A stretch of 64,000 nt of DNA from contig NZ_JNIS01000001.1 of assembly GCF_000702625.1 (NCBI RefSeq), forward strand, positions 1,983,501 through 2,047,500, given 5' to 3'. The translations under genes were made by a program, and so were the position numbers. Origin of the DNA: Exiguobacterium oxidotolerans JCM 12280. Its GTDB lineage: Bacteria > Bacillota > Bacilli > Exiguobacteriales > Exiguobacteriaceae. The notes under the pieces are model-generated. The model was given only the letters and a program-made list of their open reading frames with translations. It was not told the origin of the DNA and did no database searches. Positions 1 to 9,526 of this stretch are shown here, piece by piece (positions within the stretch are counted from its first letter, which is position 1; every line of letters starts with the position of its first letter).

Positions 1-162
1 TACTTATTTGTCGCTCGCGAAGTCGACACACTCGATTATCGGTTACGTTTGATTGCCCGCGTGTTGATTCGGCTACAGGGAATGCCAATTGACCAAACGG
101 TGATGGAAGACTGGTGCAAACAAGCGAAACTGGAAGGGCAACACGGTCAAAAATACGCATGA
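1..162 (+). CDS. 3' end of an unidentified protein (5' end outside window)
   Basis: An open frame enters from the left edge in frame 1 and stops with TGA at 160-162, giving 53 C-terminal residues that are rich in Arg, Leu and Ile and end in a polar tail (…HGQKYA). I do not recognise the family. It lies 29 bp before the sugar-binding lipoprotein and on the same strand, so it could belong to the same operon or encode its regulator. That is position-based inference only. Confidence 0.5.
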   Translation, partial: YLFVAREVDTLDYRLRLIARVLIRLQGMPIDQTVMEDWCKQAKLEGQHGQKYA

Positions 163-191
163 TACTTACACATAAAAAGGGGATCAATCAG

Positions 192-1502
192 ATGAAATTT
201 AAAAAATCGAAAATTTTAGCGGCAGCATCGGTTCTTACATTATCAGCACTACTCGCAGCTTGTGGTGGCGAAGATGAAAAACAGACGACAACAAAAGACG
301 GTAAAACAATCGTTACCTGGTGGGGCTGGGCACCACAACCTGAAGCTGGGAAAGCGGTTGTCGATGCGTTCAATAAATCGCAAGACAAGTATTCAGTCGA
401 ATTCAAACGGTACAGTGAAGACTATGAAAAGCAACTTCAAGTCGCAATGTTGTCAGGTAAAGGCCCAGACATCATTGGCTTAAAAGAACCGATGATTCAG
501 CAGTATAAAGATCGTGTCGTACCGGTCGATTCATATATGGATAAAGCAGCCGGAGATGGATGGAAAGATAAATTCGTCGAGCTCGGGATTGAACAGACGA
601 CACTTGACGGGACACAATACGCAGTCCCAATCGGTTTCACAGGACAAGCATACTTGATGTACAACAAGACGATGCTTGATAAATATGGTGTCACGCCACC
701 TAAGAACTATAAAGAAACGGTCGATGCCGTCAAAAAAATCAAAGCGTCTGGCGATAAAGTCATTCCATTGATGCTCGGAGCAAAAGATGCTTGGATCGAC
801 ATCGATGTCTACAACGTCCTCAGTCACCAAGTCGCACCGGGTTATATTCAAAAAGTCTTGTCGGGTGAAGCAAAATGGACAGATGACGAAATGGTCAAAA
901 CAGCACAAGTCTGGCAAGACCTCTTCGAAGATAAAGTCTTCCAAGAAGGAGCGCTTGGTCTTGCGACTTACAATGACGGGATGAACCAGTTCTTCGATAA
1001 AAAAGCTGCGATGTGGGTCATCGGTTCATGGGAAGCACACTCGATGACGACGGCTGAGAAAAAAGACAAATGGAAAATTGACGATGAGCTTGGATTTGCA
1101 CCACTTCCTAACCTCGTAGGCGGAACAGAACAACCGATCATCGCTTCAATCGATATGGCGCTTGGTGTCAATAAAGAGTCGAAACAACAAGAAGGTGCAG
1201 CAGAGTTCATCGCCTTCATGAGTCAAGGTGAAGGACAAGAAGTCTACATGGGCGAGTTCGAGATGGCACCAGGAATTAAAGATGTCACGATTGATTCCGA
1301 TTCAGCTTTCACAACGGAAGGTGAAAAAGAATCATACAAAATGTTGAATGATACGCTTGCTGAAGCAGTCGCGAGCCGCGGAATCCGGGATACGAAATTG
1401 AACGATATCCTCGGGAAGGAACTTCAAAATATCGCAACAGGTCAAGATCCGAAAGAAGCACTTCAACGTGTGCAAGATACAGCGGATAAATCGGCGAAAT
1501 AA
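192..1502 (+). CDS. Sugar ABC transporter, substrate-binding lipoprotein
   Basis: This is the extracellular solute-binding protein (family 1, maltose/galacto-oligosaccharide type) of an ABC sugar importer, 436 residues. A lysine-rich start and hydrophobic stretch end in the lipobox LAAC, with the lipidated Cys at residue 24. The mature part carries the usual aromatic-rich motif TWWGWAP and FMSQGEGQ near the C terminus. I chose the ATG at 192, behind AAAAGGGG, because the longer frame from 114 would put an extra polar stretch before the signal peptide. It heads the operon of two permeases and galactosidases, so galactosides are the likely ligand. No ATPase gene is in the cluster, so a shared MsmX-type ATPase is probable. 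Confidence 0.92.
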   Translation: MKFKKSKILAAASVLTLSALLAACGGEDEKQTTTKDGKTIVTWWGWAPQPEAGKAVVDAFNKSQDKYSVEFKRYSEDYEKQLQVAMLSGKGPDIIGLKEPMIQQYKDRVVPVDSYMDKAAGDGWKDKFVELGIEQTTLDGTQYAVPIGFTGQAYLMYNKTMLDKYGVTPPKNYKETVDAVKKIKASGDKVIPLMLGAKDAWIDIDVYNVLSHQVAPGYIQKVLSGEAKWTDDEMVKTAQVWQDLFEDKVFQEGALGLATYNDGMNQFFDKKAAMWVIGSWEAHSMTTAEKKDKWKIDDELGFAPLPNLVGGTEQPIIASIDMALGVNKESKQQEGAAEFIAFMSQGEGQEVYMGEFEMAPGIKDVTIDSDSAFTTEGEKESYKMLNDTLAEAVASRGIRDTKLNDILGKELQNIATGQDPKEALQRVQDTADKSAK

Positions 1503-1514
1503 GCAGTAGACAGC

Positions 1515-1541
1515 GAAGTGATGCGCCTGGCGTATCACTTC
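1515..1541 (+). terminator. Intercistronic hairpin after the binding-protein gene
   Basis: GAAGTGATGCG and the facing GCGTATCACTTC form a stem of about 11 bp (one G-T pair) directly after the lipoprotein stop codon, followed by only five Ts. Such hairpins between a binding-protein gene and its permease gene commonly protect the upstream mRNA or cause partial termination, so that binding protein exceeds permease. The weak T run argues against full termination. Confidence 0.6.
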
Positions 1542-1576
1542 CTGATTTTTGGAAAAGAGGAAAGTGAGGAATCAAC

Positions 1577-2367
1577 ATGCAGACAGAGCGTCAGGAATTG
1601 CCGATTAAACCAAAAGCAGAGCCGTTAAAACCAGCAGCGACACGTTCACCTGCTCCAAGAAAAAAAGGCAAGATGAAACAAAATATGGTCGGTTGGGCAT
1701 TTGTCGCACCAATCGTCCTTTTCGTCGTCAGTTTCATTTACTACGGGATTTTCTACAATGCCTATAACTCGTTTTTCTCATGGGACGGAATTTCGTTTGA
1801 TAAAGCGTTCGTCGGACTTTCAAACTATGCGGAAATGTTCGGAGATCCGGATTTTTATCTTTCGCTCAAAAACACCTTTTTGGCTACATCAACGAATTCT
1901 TACGTGCAATCGGTCTTGGGAGCCTCGAGCAGAACTGGCTCGGCGATCCGGATATCGCGCTTTATTCCGTCATCGCGATCAACATCTTCCAGTGGACAGG
2001 GTCATCGATGGTCATGTACTACATGGCGATGTTGACGATTGAAAAAGAAATTTTCGAAGCCGCAAAAATTGATGGAGCAGGGTTCTTCCGGACACTGTGG
2101 AGCATCGTCTTCCCGAACTTAAAGGGCACGACCTTCACCTTATCGATCCTTGGTGTCATCGGTGGACTGAAGACGTTTGACTTAGTCTGGATCACGACTG
2201 CCGGCGGACCGGGATCGTCCACAGAATTTATCTCGACCTACTTATTCCGAAAATCAATGCTTCAACAGGAAGTCGGCTACTCGAGTGCTGTTGCCATCGT
2301 GCTACTTACAATCGCGTTGCTGATCACGTACTTCCAATTACGGATACAAAAGAAAATGGATAACTAA
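1577..2367 (+). pseudogene. Sugar ABC transporter permease 1 (MalF/LacF type), broken by internal deletion and frameshift
   Basis: The first frame (from ATG 1577) encodes a Pro/Lys-rich N terminus, one clear membrane segment and the sequence …SLKNTF, then reads into nonsense and stops at 2035. A second frame resumes at once at the TTTTT run 1877-1881 with GYINEFLRAIGLG, continues through the EAA-type loop (EAAKIDGAGFF) and ends normally at 2367. MalF-family permeases normally have about 55-60 residues between these two points, covering the second and third membrane segments. The join therefore looks like a deletion whose length is not a multiple of three, with T-rich sequence at the junction. 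Both halves are otherwise clean, suggesting a recent loss or an assembly error. As read, it cannot make a working permease. Confidence 0.85.
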
Positions 2368-2380
2368 GGAGGAACGTACC

Positions 2381-3166
2381 ATGAATGTAGAATCTAAAAA
2401 GAGTCGTTGGATAATCAACCTTGTCCTTGCCTTAGCTTCAATCGTCTGGCTGTTCCCAATCTTTGTCATGTTCAAGGAGAGCTTACGTGTCAATGGATTT
2501 GAGAACTATATCGCGACGTTACAAAACCCGAATTTCCCAACGTTCGTCTTCAACAGTTTCTTTGTTGCTTTCTTCATGATCATCATCTCAATCACGATTC
2601 TTGCGTTTGCAGCGTTCGCTTTTTCAAAGCTCGAGTTCGCAGGAAAGCGTCTCATGTTCAACATGGTCCTCGCCGGTTTAATGTTACCGGTTGCTTCGAT
2701 GATCGTCCCTTTGTTCTTTACGCTCCGTTCATTTGACGGACTGAACAATCATTGGGGATTGATTGGGGCGGAAGTTGCGTTTTTCCTCCCGTTCGGCTTG
2801 ATGCTCATCAAAGGGTACTTTGACGAACTGCCGAACGAATTGATGGAAGCGGCCTATATCGACGGTGCGACGATTTTAGAAGTCTTCTTCAAAGTCATGT
2901 TGCCGCTCGCTAAACCGGCGCTCGCGACAGCTTTGATCTATGCCTTCCTCAACTCGTGGAACGAGTACTTGATGGTCTTAACCTTCATGACGGATCCTGC
3001 TTACCAGACCGTCACGATGGCACCGAGTTTCTTCAAGGATGCACTTGGCGGCGATCCGGGTAAAATCTATGCGTCACTTGTGTTAATCAGTTTACCGACA
3101 ATGGTGTTCTATATCTTCTTCCAACGTTTCTTCCAAAAAGGAATGACAGCTGGTGCAGTAAAATAA
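2381..3166 (+). CDS. Sugar ABC transporter permease 2 (MalG/LacG type)
   Basis: This 261-residue inner-membrane protein is the second permease of the importer. It shows six probable membrane segments and the cytoplasmic EAA loop (ELMEAAYIDGATILEVFF, around residue 155) that contacts the ATPase. The ending FFQKGMTAGAVK is typical of the MalG/GanQ family. The start at 2381 has a good AAGGAGG 9 bases upstream, and the gene lies 13 bp after permease 1. It is intact, in contrast to its partner, so the pair as read is not functional unless permease 1 is restored. Confidence 0.93.
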   Translation: MNVESKKSRWIINLVLALASIVWLFPIFVMFKESLRVNGFENYIATLQNPNFPTFVFNSFFVAFFMIIISITILAFAAFAFSKLEFAGKRLMFNMVLAGLMLPVASMIVPLFFTLRSFDGLNNHWGLIGAEVAFFLPFGLMLIKGYFDELPNELMEAAYIDGATILEVFFKVMLPLAKPALATALIYAFLNSWNEYLMVLTFMTDPAYQTVTMAPSFFKDALGGDPGKIYASLVLISLPTMVFYIFFQRFFQKGMTAGAVK

Positions 3167-3193
3167 TTTGTTTTTTGAGTCAGGGGGAGCAGC

Positions 3194-5188
3194 ATGTATT
3201 TAGGAGTCGATTATTATCCGGAACAAACGCCACGTGAGTTGTGGGAGGAAGATTTTCGTTTGATGAAAGAGCTGGGGGTCAATGTCGTCCGAATCGCAGA
3301 ATTCGCGTGGACGATGATGGAACCGGAAGAAGGGGTCTATGACTTTGGCTTTTGGGATGACGTCGTCGAACGACTCAGTGACGCGGGCTTCGATATCGTT
3401 CTCGGGACACCGACGGCGACACCACCCGCTTGGATGTGTCACCGCTATCCTGAGATTCTGCCGGCAGACGAAAACGGTGTGACGATCAGTTTTGGCGCGC
3501 GTCGTCACTACACGGTTCACAGTGAGACGTATCAAAAGTTCTCCGTTGCGATTACGACAGAAATGGCGAAGCGATACGGGAAACATCCGCGTGTCATCGG
3601 TTGGCAGACGGATAATGAATATGGTCATGAAAAGTCGGACCGCTCTTACAGTGATGTCGACCGGGCTGCCTTCCAGATCTGGCTCAAGAACCGCTATGGC
3701 ACGCTTGACGCATTAAACGAAACATGGGGAACGGTTTTTTGGAGTCAAACCTATACGGCATGGGAACAAATCCCCGTCCCGCGTAAGGTCTACCAAGAAC
3801 ATAGTCCGGCCCTGCTCGTCGATTTTGATCGGTTTTGTGCCGATGGGTATACCCATTACAACAAGCTGCAAGTCGATGCCTTACGGGAACATATCCATCC
3901 GGATGCCTTCATCACACATAACCTCGTCTACAGCGATATGGCTGTGAATCAACAACAGATGGCGCAAGATCTTGATTATGTCTCGTTTGATAACTATCCC
4001 GTCTGGGGTGGGTTACCGGAGCCGAACCGTTTCGAGAAGATGGCGAGCGATCACGACCTCTGCCGCTCATCGAAACAGGGCAAAGGCTTTTGGGTCATGG
4101 AACAACTTAGTGGCGCACAAGGTTGGAGCAAAATCGGATACTTACCACGCCCGGGTCATATTCGCCTCTGGACGTATCAAGCCGTCGCGCGTGGTGCGGA
4201 AGCGATCGTTTATTTCCGCTTCCGGGCCGCCTTGTTCGGGACGGAAGAATTTTGTCACGGCATCATCGACCACGATGGGAAACCGAAACGGAAATTTGCT
4301 GAAGTCAAACAGATCATGACGGAACTGAATACGTTTGGTGACGAGATCAATGCCAGTACGTATCGAGCGGATGTCGGTGTCTATTTTGATCAAGAAAATG
4401 TTTGGGCCTGGACCCATCAACCACATAGCGATGCGTTTGATTTCCGGACCGAGTTCGTCCGTTTTTATGGCGGGGCTGTCCGCAAGCAGGTTGCGACGGA
4501 CATCGTCTTCCCGGGCGACGCGCTTGACGGCTACAAACTGATCATCGTGCCGCTGTACTTCCTGACGAACCCGACGTTCGATCAAGCACTGATTGATTAC
4601 ATGGAACAAGGTGGCCACGTCATCTTTACGTACCGGACAGGTGTCAAGGATCCGCATAACAATGTCATCCCGAAAACACTGCCTGGAAAATTCGCGACAT
4701 ACGCAGGGATTGAAATCGATGAATATGAATCCCTCCAGGCTGTGCAGGAAAATCGTGTCGAAGGAATCGGCGCTTTCAGCGGACAATCGTCACCGGCACG
4801 GCTGTGGTGCGATTTGATTACACCGACGACGGCAGAGCCGCTCGCCGTGTATCGCGATACATTTTATGACGGGGTCGCAGCTGTCACACGAAATCAATAT
4901 AAAGGAACGGTGACGTACATCGGAGCGTCAATCGATGATGCGATGATTGATACGATTTACGCGCAAGCCTTTGAAGAAGCAGGAATCGAGACGTTTGAAG
5001 TGCCGGACCAGGTCGAAGTCGTTCGCCGTCACGGGGAAACACGCGATTTCGTCTTCCTGATGAACCATGACACAAAAGAACCGAAACAAGTCACGCTCGA
5101 CGGAACATATCAGGAGCTGACGACGCAAGAGACATACAGTGGAACAGTGACACTCGCACCGCTTGCGACACTGATTCTGACGACGTAA
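3194..5188 (+). CDS. Beta-galactosidase, glycoside hydrolase family 42
   Basis: A cytoplasmic enzyme of 664 residues that hydrolyses terminal beta-galactosides such as lactose or galacto-oligosaccharides. The N-terminal TIM barrel starts with GVDYYPEQ. The acid/base Glu is E142 in TDNEYG and the nucleophile is E303 in VMEQLSG, as expected for GH42. A trimerisation-type middle domain and a small C-terminal beta domain follow. Length is typical for the family. There is no signal peptide, so the substrate must be imported first, in line with the ABC genes just upstream. AGGGGG precedes the ATG. The alpha-galactosidase gene follows after 11 bp. Confidence 0.95.
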   Translation: MYLGVDYYPEQTPRELWEEDFRLMKELGVNVVRIAEFAWTMMEPEEGVYDFGFWDDVVERLSDAGFDIVLGTPTATPPAWMCHRYPEILPADENGVTISFGARRHYTVHSETYQKFSVAITTEMAKRYGKHPRVIGWQTDNEYGHEKSDRSYSDVDRAAFQIWLKNRYGTLDALNETWGTVFWSQTYTAWEQIPVPRKVYQEHSPALLVDFDRFCADGYTHYNKLQVDALREHIHPDAFITHNLVYSDMAVNQQQMAQDLDYVSFDNYPVWGGLPEPNRFEKMASDHDLCRSSKQGKGFWVMEQLSGAQGWSKIGYLPRPGHIRLWTYQAVARGAEAIVYFRFRAALFGTEEFCHGIIDHDGKPKRKFAEVKQIMTELNTFGDEINASTYRADVGVYFDQENVWAWTHQPHSDAFDFRTEFVRFYGGAVRKQVATDIVFPGDALDGYKLIIVPLYFLTNPTFDQALIDYMEQGGHVIFTYRTGVKDPHNNVIPKTLPGKFATYAGIEIDEYESLQAVQENRVEGIGAFSGQSSPARLWCDLITPTTAEPLAVYRDTFYDGVAAVTRNQYKGTVTYIGASIDDAMIDTIYAQAFEEAGIETFEVPDQVEVVRRHGETRDFVFLMNHDTKEPKQVTLDGTYQELTTQETYSGTVTLAPLATLILTT

Positions 5189-5199
5189 GGAGGTAGACC

Positions 5200-7332
5200 A
5201 TGGCAATCTTTGAAGTATCGAAAAACCGGTTCGTAATCGAAGGACAAGCTGTCGCACACGTCGTGACGGTCGGGGGGGATGGAAAACTCGTCCATACGTA
5301 TTTTGGCGCACGACTTCCTTATCAGGCAGATTATGCGGCATTGCCGAGTGCCGTCCTCGCCCATAGCTCATTCGAGTCACCGGACGGTGTTGCGACGTAC
5401 GACTTCATCCCGTTCGGTGAGATGGTCTATACAGAACCGACGTTAAAATCAGAACGGACAGACGGAGCGCGAATCAGTCAGTTTTCATTCGAACAAGCAG
5501 AGCTGTCGGATACGGTGCTCACCTTATGGCTCCACGATCCGCTCCAAGACTTGCGTGTCGGAGTACGGTATGAACTTTTTGCGGCATACGATACAATCGG
5601 GCGTTCGCTGATCGTCGAAAACGCAGGAGAAAAACCTGTCCGTTTGACGACGGCACAGTCGTTCGCGATGGGACTTTTAAATCGTCCGACGCTCAACTTC
5701 CATCATTATGCTGGGACATGGACGGGCGAATTCCAAAAACAAATCACGCCGCTGACAGCAGGACGCAAGACGATTGAAAGCCGTCGTGGTGTGACGAGCC
5801 ACCAAGCCAATCCTTGGTTCGCACTTGAGCATGACGCAACAGAGACGACGGGCGAAGTCATTTATGGTCACTTGGCCTACTCGGGTAACTGGGCGATTCA
5901 TGCCGAGCAGGATGCCTTCGGGTTCGTCCAACTATCGGGTGGGATGAACGGATTTGATTTCAGCTGGACGCTTGACGCGGAACAACGTCTGACGACGCCG
6001 GTCTTTTATATCGGCTACGCCCCGGACGGCTTTGCCGGAATGAGTGCGCGCGCGCATGACTTCCAGCGTCACATCATCATGCCAGCGTCTGACCGTGAAA
6101 ACGTTCGGCCGGTCCTCTATAACTCGTGGGAAGCGACGTATTTCGACGTAACGGAACAGGGACAACGGGCACTCGTCGATCAAGCAGCTGATATCGGATG
6201 CGAACTATTCGTCGTCGATGACGGCTGGTTCGGTGAACGTCACTCCGATCAAGCGGGCTTAGGGGACTGGGTCGTCAACAAGAAAAAGTTTCCGAACGGT
6301 CTGACGCCATTGATTGAGTATGTGAAGGGGAAAAACATGCAGTTTGGTCTTTGGGTCGAGCCGGAGATGGTCAATCCGGACTCCGATTTATATCGCGCAC
6401 ATCCGGACTGGATTTATCATGCTCCGGGCGCTGTCCGGACGACATCGAGAAACCAGTTCGTCTTGAACCTTGGTTTACCAGAAGTCGAACGGTTCGTTTA
6501 TGACATGATGGATGAATTATTGACGACGCATGAAATCGACTACATCAAGTGGGACATGAACCGGGCGTTTTCTGAGCCGGGCGTCCCGTCGCGAACACCG
6601 GACGCGCAACAAGAACTTTGGAAACGCCACGTCGATGCCTTATACCGAATCTTCGACGAGCTACGACTCGGGCATCCGACGGTCGACTTCGAAGCATGTG
6701 CCGGTGGCGGAGGTCGGATTGATCTCGGGATTTTAGAGCGGACGGAACAAGTTTGGACGAGTGACAACACGGACCCGCTTGACCGGTTGACGATTCAACA
6801 TGACTTCTCGTTTGCCTATAATGCGAAGATGATGAGCTGCTGGGTGACGGATGGTCCGAACTGGTTGAACGGGCGGAACTTACCGCTTGCGACGCGGTTC
6901 GTCTCTTCGATGCAAGGGACGCTCGGTATCGGTGGAAACTTAAGTGAGTGGACGGCAAGTGAACTCGCGGAAGCAAAAGGATGGATTGAGACATACAAGA
7001 CGATTCGACCGACAGTTCAGCACGGACGTCAATACCGTATCAGTCCATTCTCACAAACGACAGCGAGCATCATGCAGTATACGTCTGAATCTGAGACGGT
7101 CATTTTGGCGGTTGCACCGATGCGTAAGCATGGCATTCACCAGTACAGCTTTAAACTGACGGGATTAGATGCAAATAGACTGTACCAAGTGGAAGATCGC
7201 CAGGTGAGCGGTGCTTACTTGATGAACCAAGGACTGAACTTCTCTTATTCGACGGACTATGAAGCACGTTGTTTACGGATTCAACCCATCCATCAATTGA
7301 GACAAATTGAGCAAAAGGAGCCGATCGCATGA
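5200..7332 (+). CDS. Alpha-galactosidase, glycoside hydrolase family 36
   Basis: A 710-residue cytoplasmic enzyme that removes alpha-linked galactose (melibiose, raffinose type). An N-terminal beta-sandwich domain is followed by a TIM barrel containing NSWEATYF and DDGWFG. The nucleophile is D452 in IKWDMNR and the acid/base is D522 in [10 protein letters not shown], both classic GH36 positions. It starts behind AGGAGG 11 bp after the beta-galactosidase and its stop overlaps the galK start by four bases (ATGA), suggesting translational coupling. Having alpha- and beta-galactosidase side by side lets one transporter feed both kinds of galactoside into the Leloir pathway. Confidence 0.95.
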   Translation: MAIFEVSKNRFVIEGQAVAHVVTVGGDGKLVHTYFGARLPYQADYAALPSAVLAHSSFESPDGVATYDFIPFGEMVYTEPTLKSERTDGARISQFSFEQAELSDTVLTLWLHDPLQDLRVGVRYELFAAYDTIGRSLIVENAGEKPVRLTTAQSFAMGLLNRPTLNFHHYAGTWTGEFQKQITPLTAGRKTIESRRGVTSHQANPWFALEHDATETTGEVIYGHLAYSGNWAIHAEQDAFGFVQLSGGMNGFDFSWTLDAEQRLTTPVFYIGYAPDGFAGMSARAHDFQRHIIMPASDRENVRPVLYNSWEATYFDVTEQGQRALVDQAADIGCELFVVDDGWFGERHSDQAGLGDWVVNKKKFPNGLTPLIEYVKGKNMQFGLWVEPEMVNPDSDLYRAHPDWIYHAPGAVRTTSRNQFVLNLGLPEVERFVYDMMDELLTTHEIDYIKWDMNRAFSEPGVPSRTPDAQQELWKRHVDALYRIFDELRLGHPTVDFEACAGGGGRIDLGILERTEQVWTSDNTDPLDRLTIQHDFSFAYNAKMMSCWVTDGPNWLNGRNLPLATRFVSSMQGTLGIGGNLSEWTASELAEAKGWIETYKTIRPTVQHGRQYRISPFSQTTASIMQYTSESETVILAVAPMRKHGIHQYSFKLTGLDANRLYQVEDRQVSGAYLMNQGLNFSYSTDYEARCLRIQPIHQLRQIEQKEPIA

Positions 7333-8501
7333 CCGACCAGACGTTAGAACAAATCTTTGAAGAGCAATTCGGTGTACAGGCGACACATCGCTTTTTTGCG
7401 CCAGGGCGTATCAATTTGATTGGAGAGCATACGGACTATAACGGAGGTCATGTGTTTCCATGTGCCTTGACGCTTGGGACGCATGCGATTGCCCGAAAAC
7501 GCGATGATGCAACGTGTCGTTTCTATTCACTCAACTTCGAAGCAGACGGCATCATCGAAGTCGGATTAGACGACTTGACCCATAATCCGCAAGACGGTTG
7601 GACGAATTATGCCAAAGGAATGGTGCACGTCCTTCGCGAAGCGGGTTACGCCATCACGTCAGGATTTGATGTTTTAATCAAGGGCGATATTCCGAACGGA
7701 GCAGGGTTGTCTTCGTCTGCTTCACTCGAACTCGTCATCGGTGTGATGCTCGAGCGTCTCTATGACTTATCGCTTGACCGGGTCGAACTCGTGAAATTCG
7801 GTCAGCAAGTCGAAAATCATTACATCGGCGTCAACAGTGGCATCATGGATCAGTTTGCAATCGGGATGGGACAGGCAGGATCAGGATTACTCCTTGACTG
7901 CCAAACGCTTGACTACACGTATGCGCCGCTCGACTTGACGGGTTATACGATCATCATCATGAACACGAACAAGCGGCGGGAACTCGCCGATTCAAAATAC
8001 AACGAGCGGCGTGCAGAATGTGAACAGGCGCTCGAACAGTTACAGCAAGTCCGTCCGTATGCAACGCTCGGAGATTGGTCGATGGCAGAATTCGAAACCG
8101 TCACACTCGACGACGAACGCTTGATGCGTCGGGCACGCCATGCGATTTCTGAAAATGAGCGGACGTTACAAGCCCTAGAAGCACTACAAGCAGGGCAACT
8201 CGAGGAATTCGGAGAATTGATGAATGCGTCGCACCGGTCACTCCAACACGATTATGAAGTGACAGGGCAAGAACTCGACGCGTTGGTCGAAGCGGCTTGG
8301 GCACAACCGGGTGTCCTTGGGGCACGGATGACAGGAGCCGGCTTTGGTGGCTGTGCGATTGCAATCGTTGAAACGTCAACAGTCGACCGATTCATCGATG
8401 CCGTCGGACAGCGCTATGAAAGCCGGATCGGTTATCCGGCAACGTTCTACACGGCGACTGTCGGAGACGGAGCACGTGAAGTCGAACGGGAGGTCATCTA
8501 A
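7329..8501 (+). CDS. galK: Galactokinase
   Basis: GHMP-family kinase of 390 residues that phosphorylates alpha-D-galactose to galactose 1-phosphate with ATP, the first committed Leloir step. The galactokinase signature [15 protein letters not shown] is near residue 25, the ATP-binding loop [11 protein letters not shown] is in the middle, the catalytic Asp lies in GIMDQF, and the third GHMP motif is [11 protein letters not shown] near the C terminus. The start overlaps the alpha-galactosidase stop (ATGA). galE begins one base after its stop. Confidence 0.97.
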   Translation: MTDQTLEQIFEEQFGVQATHRFFAPGRINLIGEHTDYNGGHVFPCALTLGTHAIARKRDDATCRFYSLNFEADGIIEVGLDDLTHNPQDGWTNYAKGMVHVLREAGYAITSGFDVLIKGDIPNGAGLSSSASLELVIGVMLERLYDLSLDRVELVKFGQQVENHYIGVNSGIMDQFAIGMGQAGSGLLLDCQTLDYTYAPLDLTGYTIIIMNTNKRRELADSKYNERRAECEQALEQLQQVRPYATLGDWSMAEFETVTLDDERLMRRARHAISENERTLQALEALQAGQLEEFGELMNASHRSLQHDYEVTGQELDALVEAAWAQPGVLGARMTGAGFGGCAIAIVETSTVDRFIDAVGQRYESRIGYPATFYTATVGDGAREVEREVI

Positions 8502-8502
8502 T

Positions 8503-9495
8503 ATGGCCGTACTAGTTGTCGGTGGGGCCGGCTATATCGGCTCCCATGCCGTTTATCAGTTGATTGATGCTGGAAAAGACGTCGTCGTCATTGATCATTT
8601 ACAGGCAGGTCACAAGAAGGCGGTCCATCCGCAAGCCCGTTTATACGAAGGTGATATTCGCGACCGGTCGTTCCTTGACCATGTCTTTACAGAAGAGACG
8701 ATTGAACAGGTCGTTCACTTCGCCGCCTTTTCGTTAGTCGGGGAGTCGATGGAACAGCCATTAAAGTATTTCAATAATAATGTCTACGGAACAGAAGTCT
8801 TACTCGAAGCAATGGTCGCGCATGACATCAAACAAATCGTCTTCTCCTCGACGGCAGCGACATACGGCGAGCAGGAAACGATGCCGATTCTCGAGACAGC
8901 AGTGACGAATCCGACGAATACGTATGGTGAAACGAAATTGATGATGGAGAAGATGATGAAATGGTGCGAACAAGCACATGGTCTTCGTTATGTGGCGTTA
9001 CGCTACTTCAACGTCGCTGGAGCACGCGCGACAGGAGAAATCGGGGAGGATCACACACCAGAAACTCACCTCGTGCCGCTCGTCCTTGAAGTCGCAAACA
9101 ATCAGCGGTCTGTCATCTCGATTTATGGGGACGACTACGCGACACCGGACGGGACATGCATCCGGGATTACATTCATGTCGAAGATTTGATTGATGCCCA
9201 TATTCTCGCACTCGATTACTTACAACAAGGACACGCGAGTGACGTCTTTAACCTCGGTTCGAGCAACGGATTTTCCGTCCGCGAAATCATCGAAGCAGCA
9301 CGCCGGGTGACAAAACATCCGATTCCGGAACAAGTCGTCGCTAGACGTGCCGGTGATCCGAGTACGTTAATCGCAGGATCAGAAAAAGCAAAACGTGTTC
9401 TCGGCTGGTCACCGCGTCGGACGGACATCGACCAAATCATCCGTGATGCCTGGAACTGGCACGAACGCCGTCCGAACGGCTATCAGACAACATAA
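8503..9495 (+). CDS. galE: UDP-glucose 4-epimerase
   Basis: Short-chain dehydrogenase-type epimerase of 330 residues that interconverts UDP-galactose and UDP-glucose using bound NAD. The Rossmann motif GGAGYIGSH is at residues 7-15, the catalytic Ser/Thr lies in FSSTAATYG, and the YGETK motif supplies the Tyr and Lys. I chose ATG 8503, one base past the galK stop and behind GGGAGG; the open frame reaches further upstream into galK but that part is not GalE-like. Part of the gal operon. Confidence 0.97.
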   Translation: MAVLVVGGAGYIGSHAVYQLIDAGKDVVVIDHLQAGHKKAVHPQARLYEGDIRDRSFLDHVFTEETIEQVVHFAAFSLVGESMEQPLKYFNNNVYGTEVLLEAMVAHDIKQIVFSSTAATYGEQETMPILETAVTNPTNTYGETKLMMEKMMKWCEQAHGLRYVALRYFNVAGARATGEIGEDHTPETHLVPLVLEVANNQRSVISIYGDDYATPDGTCIRDYIHVEDLIDAHILALDYLQQGHASDVFNLGSSNGFSVREIIEAARRVTKHPIPEQVVARRAGDPSTLIAGSEKAKRVLGWSPRRTDIDQIIRDAWNWHERRPNGYQTT

Positions 9496-9526
9496 GAGAG
9501 AGAATGGATTGAGGAGAGTGAAGGCG

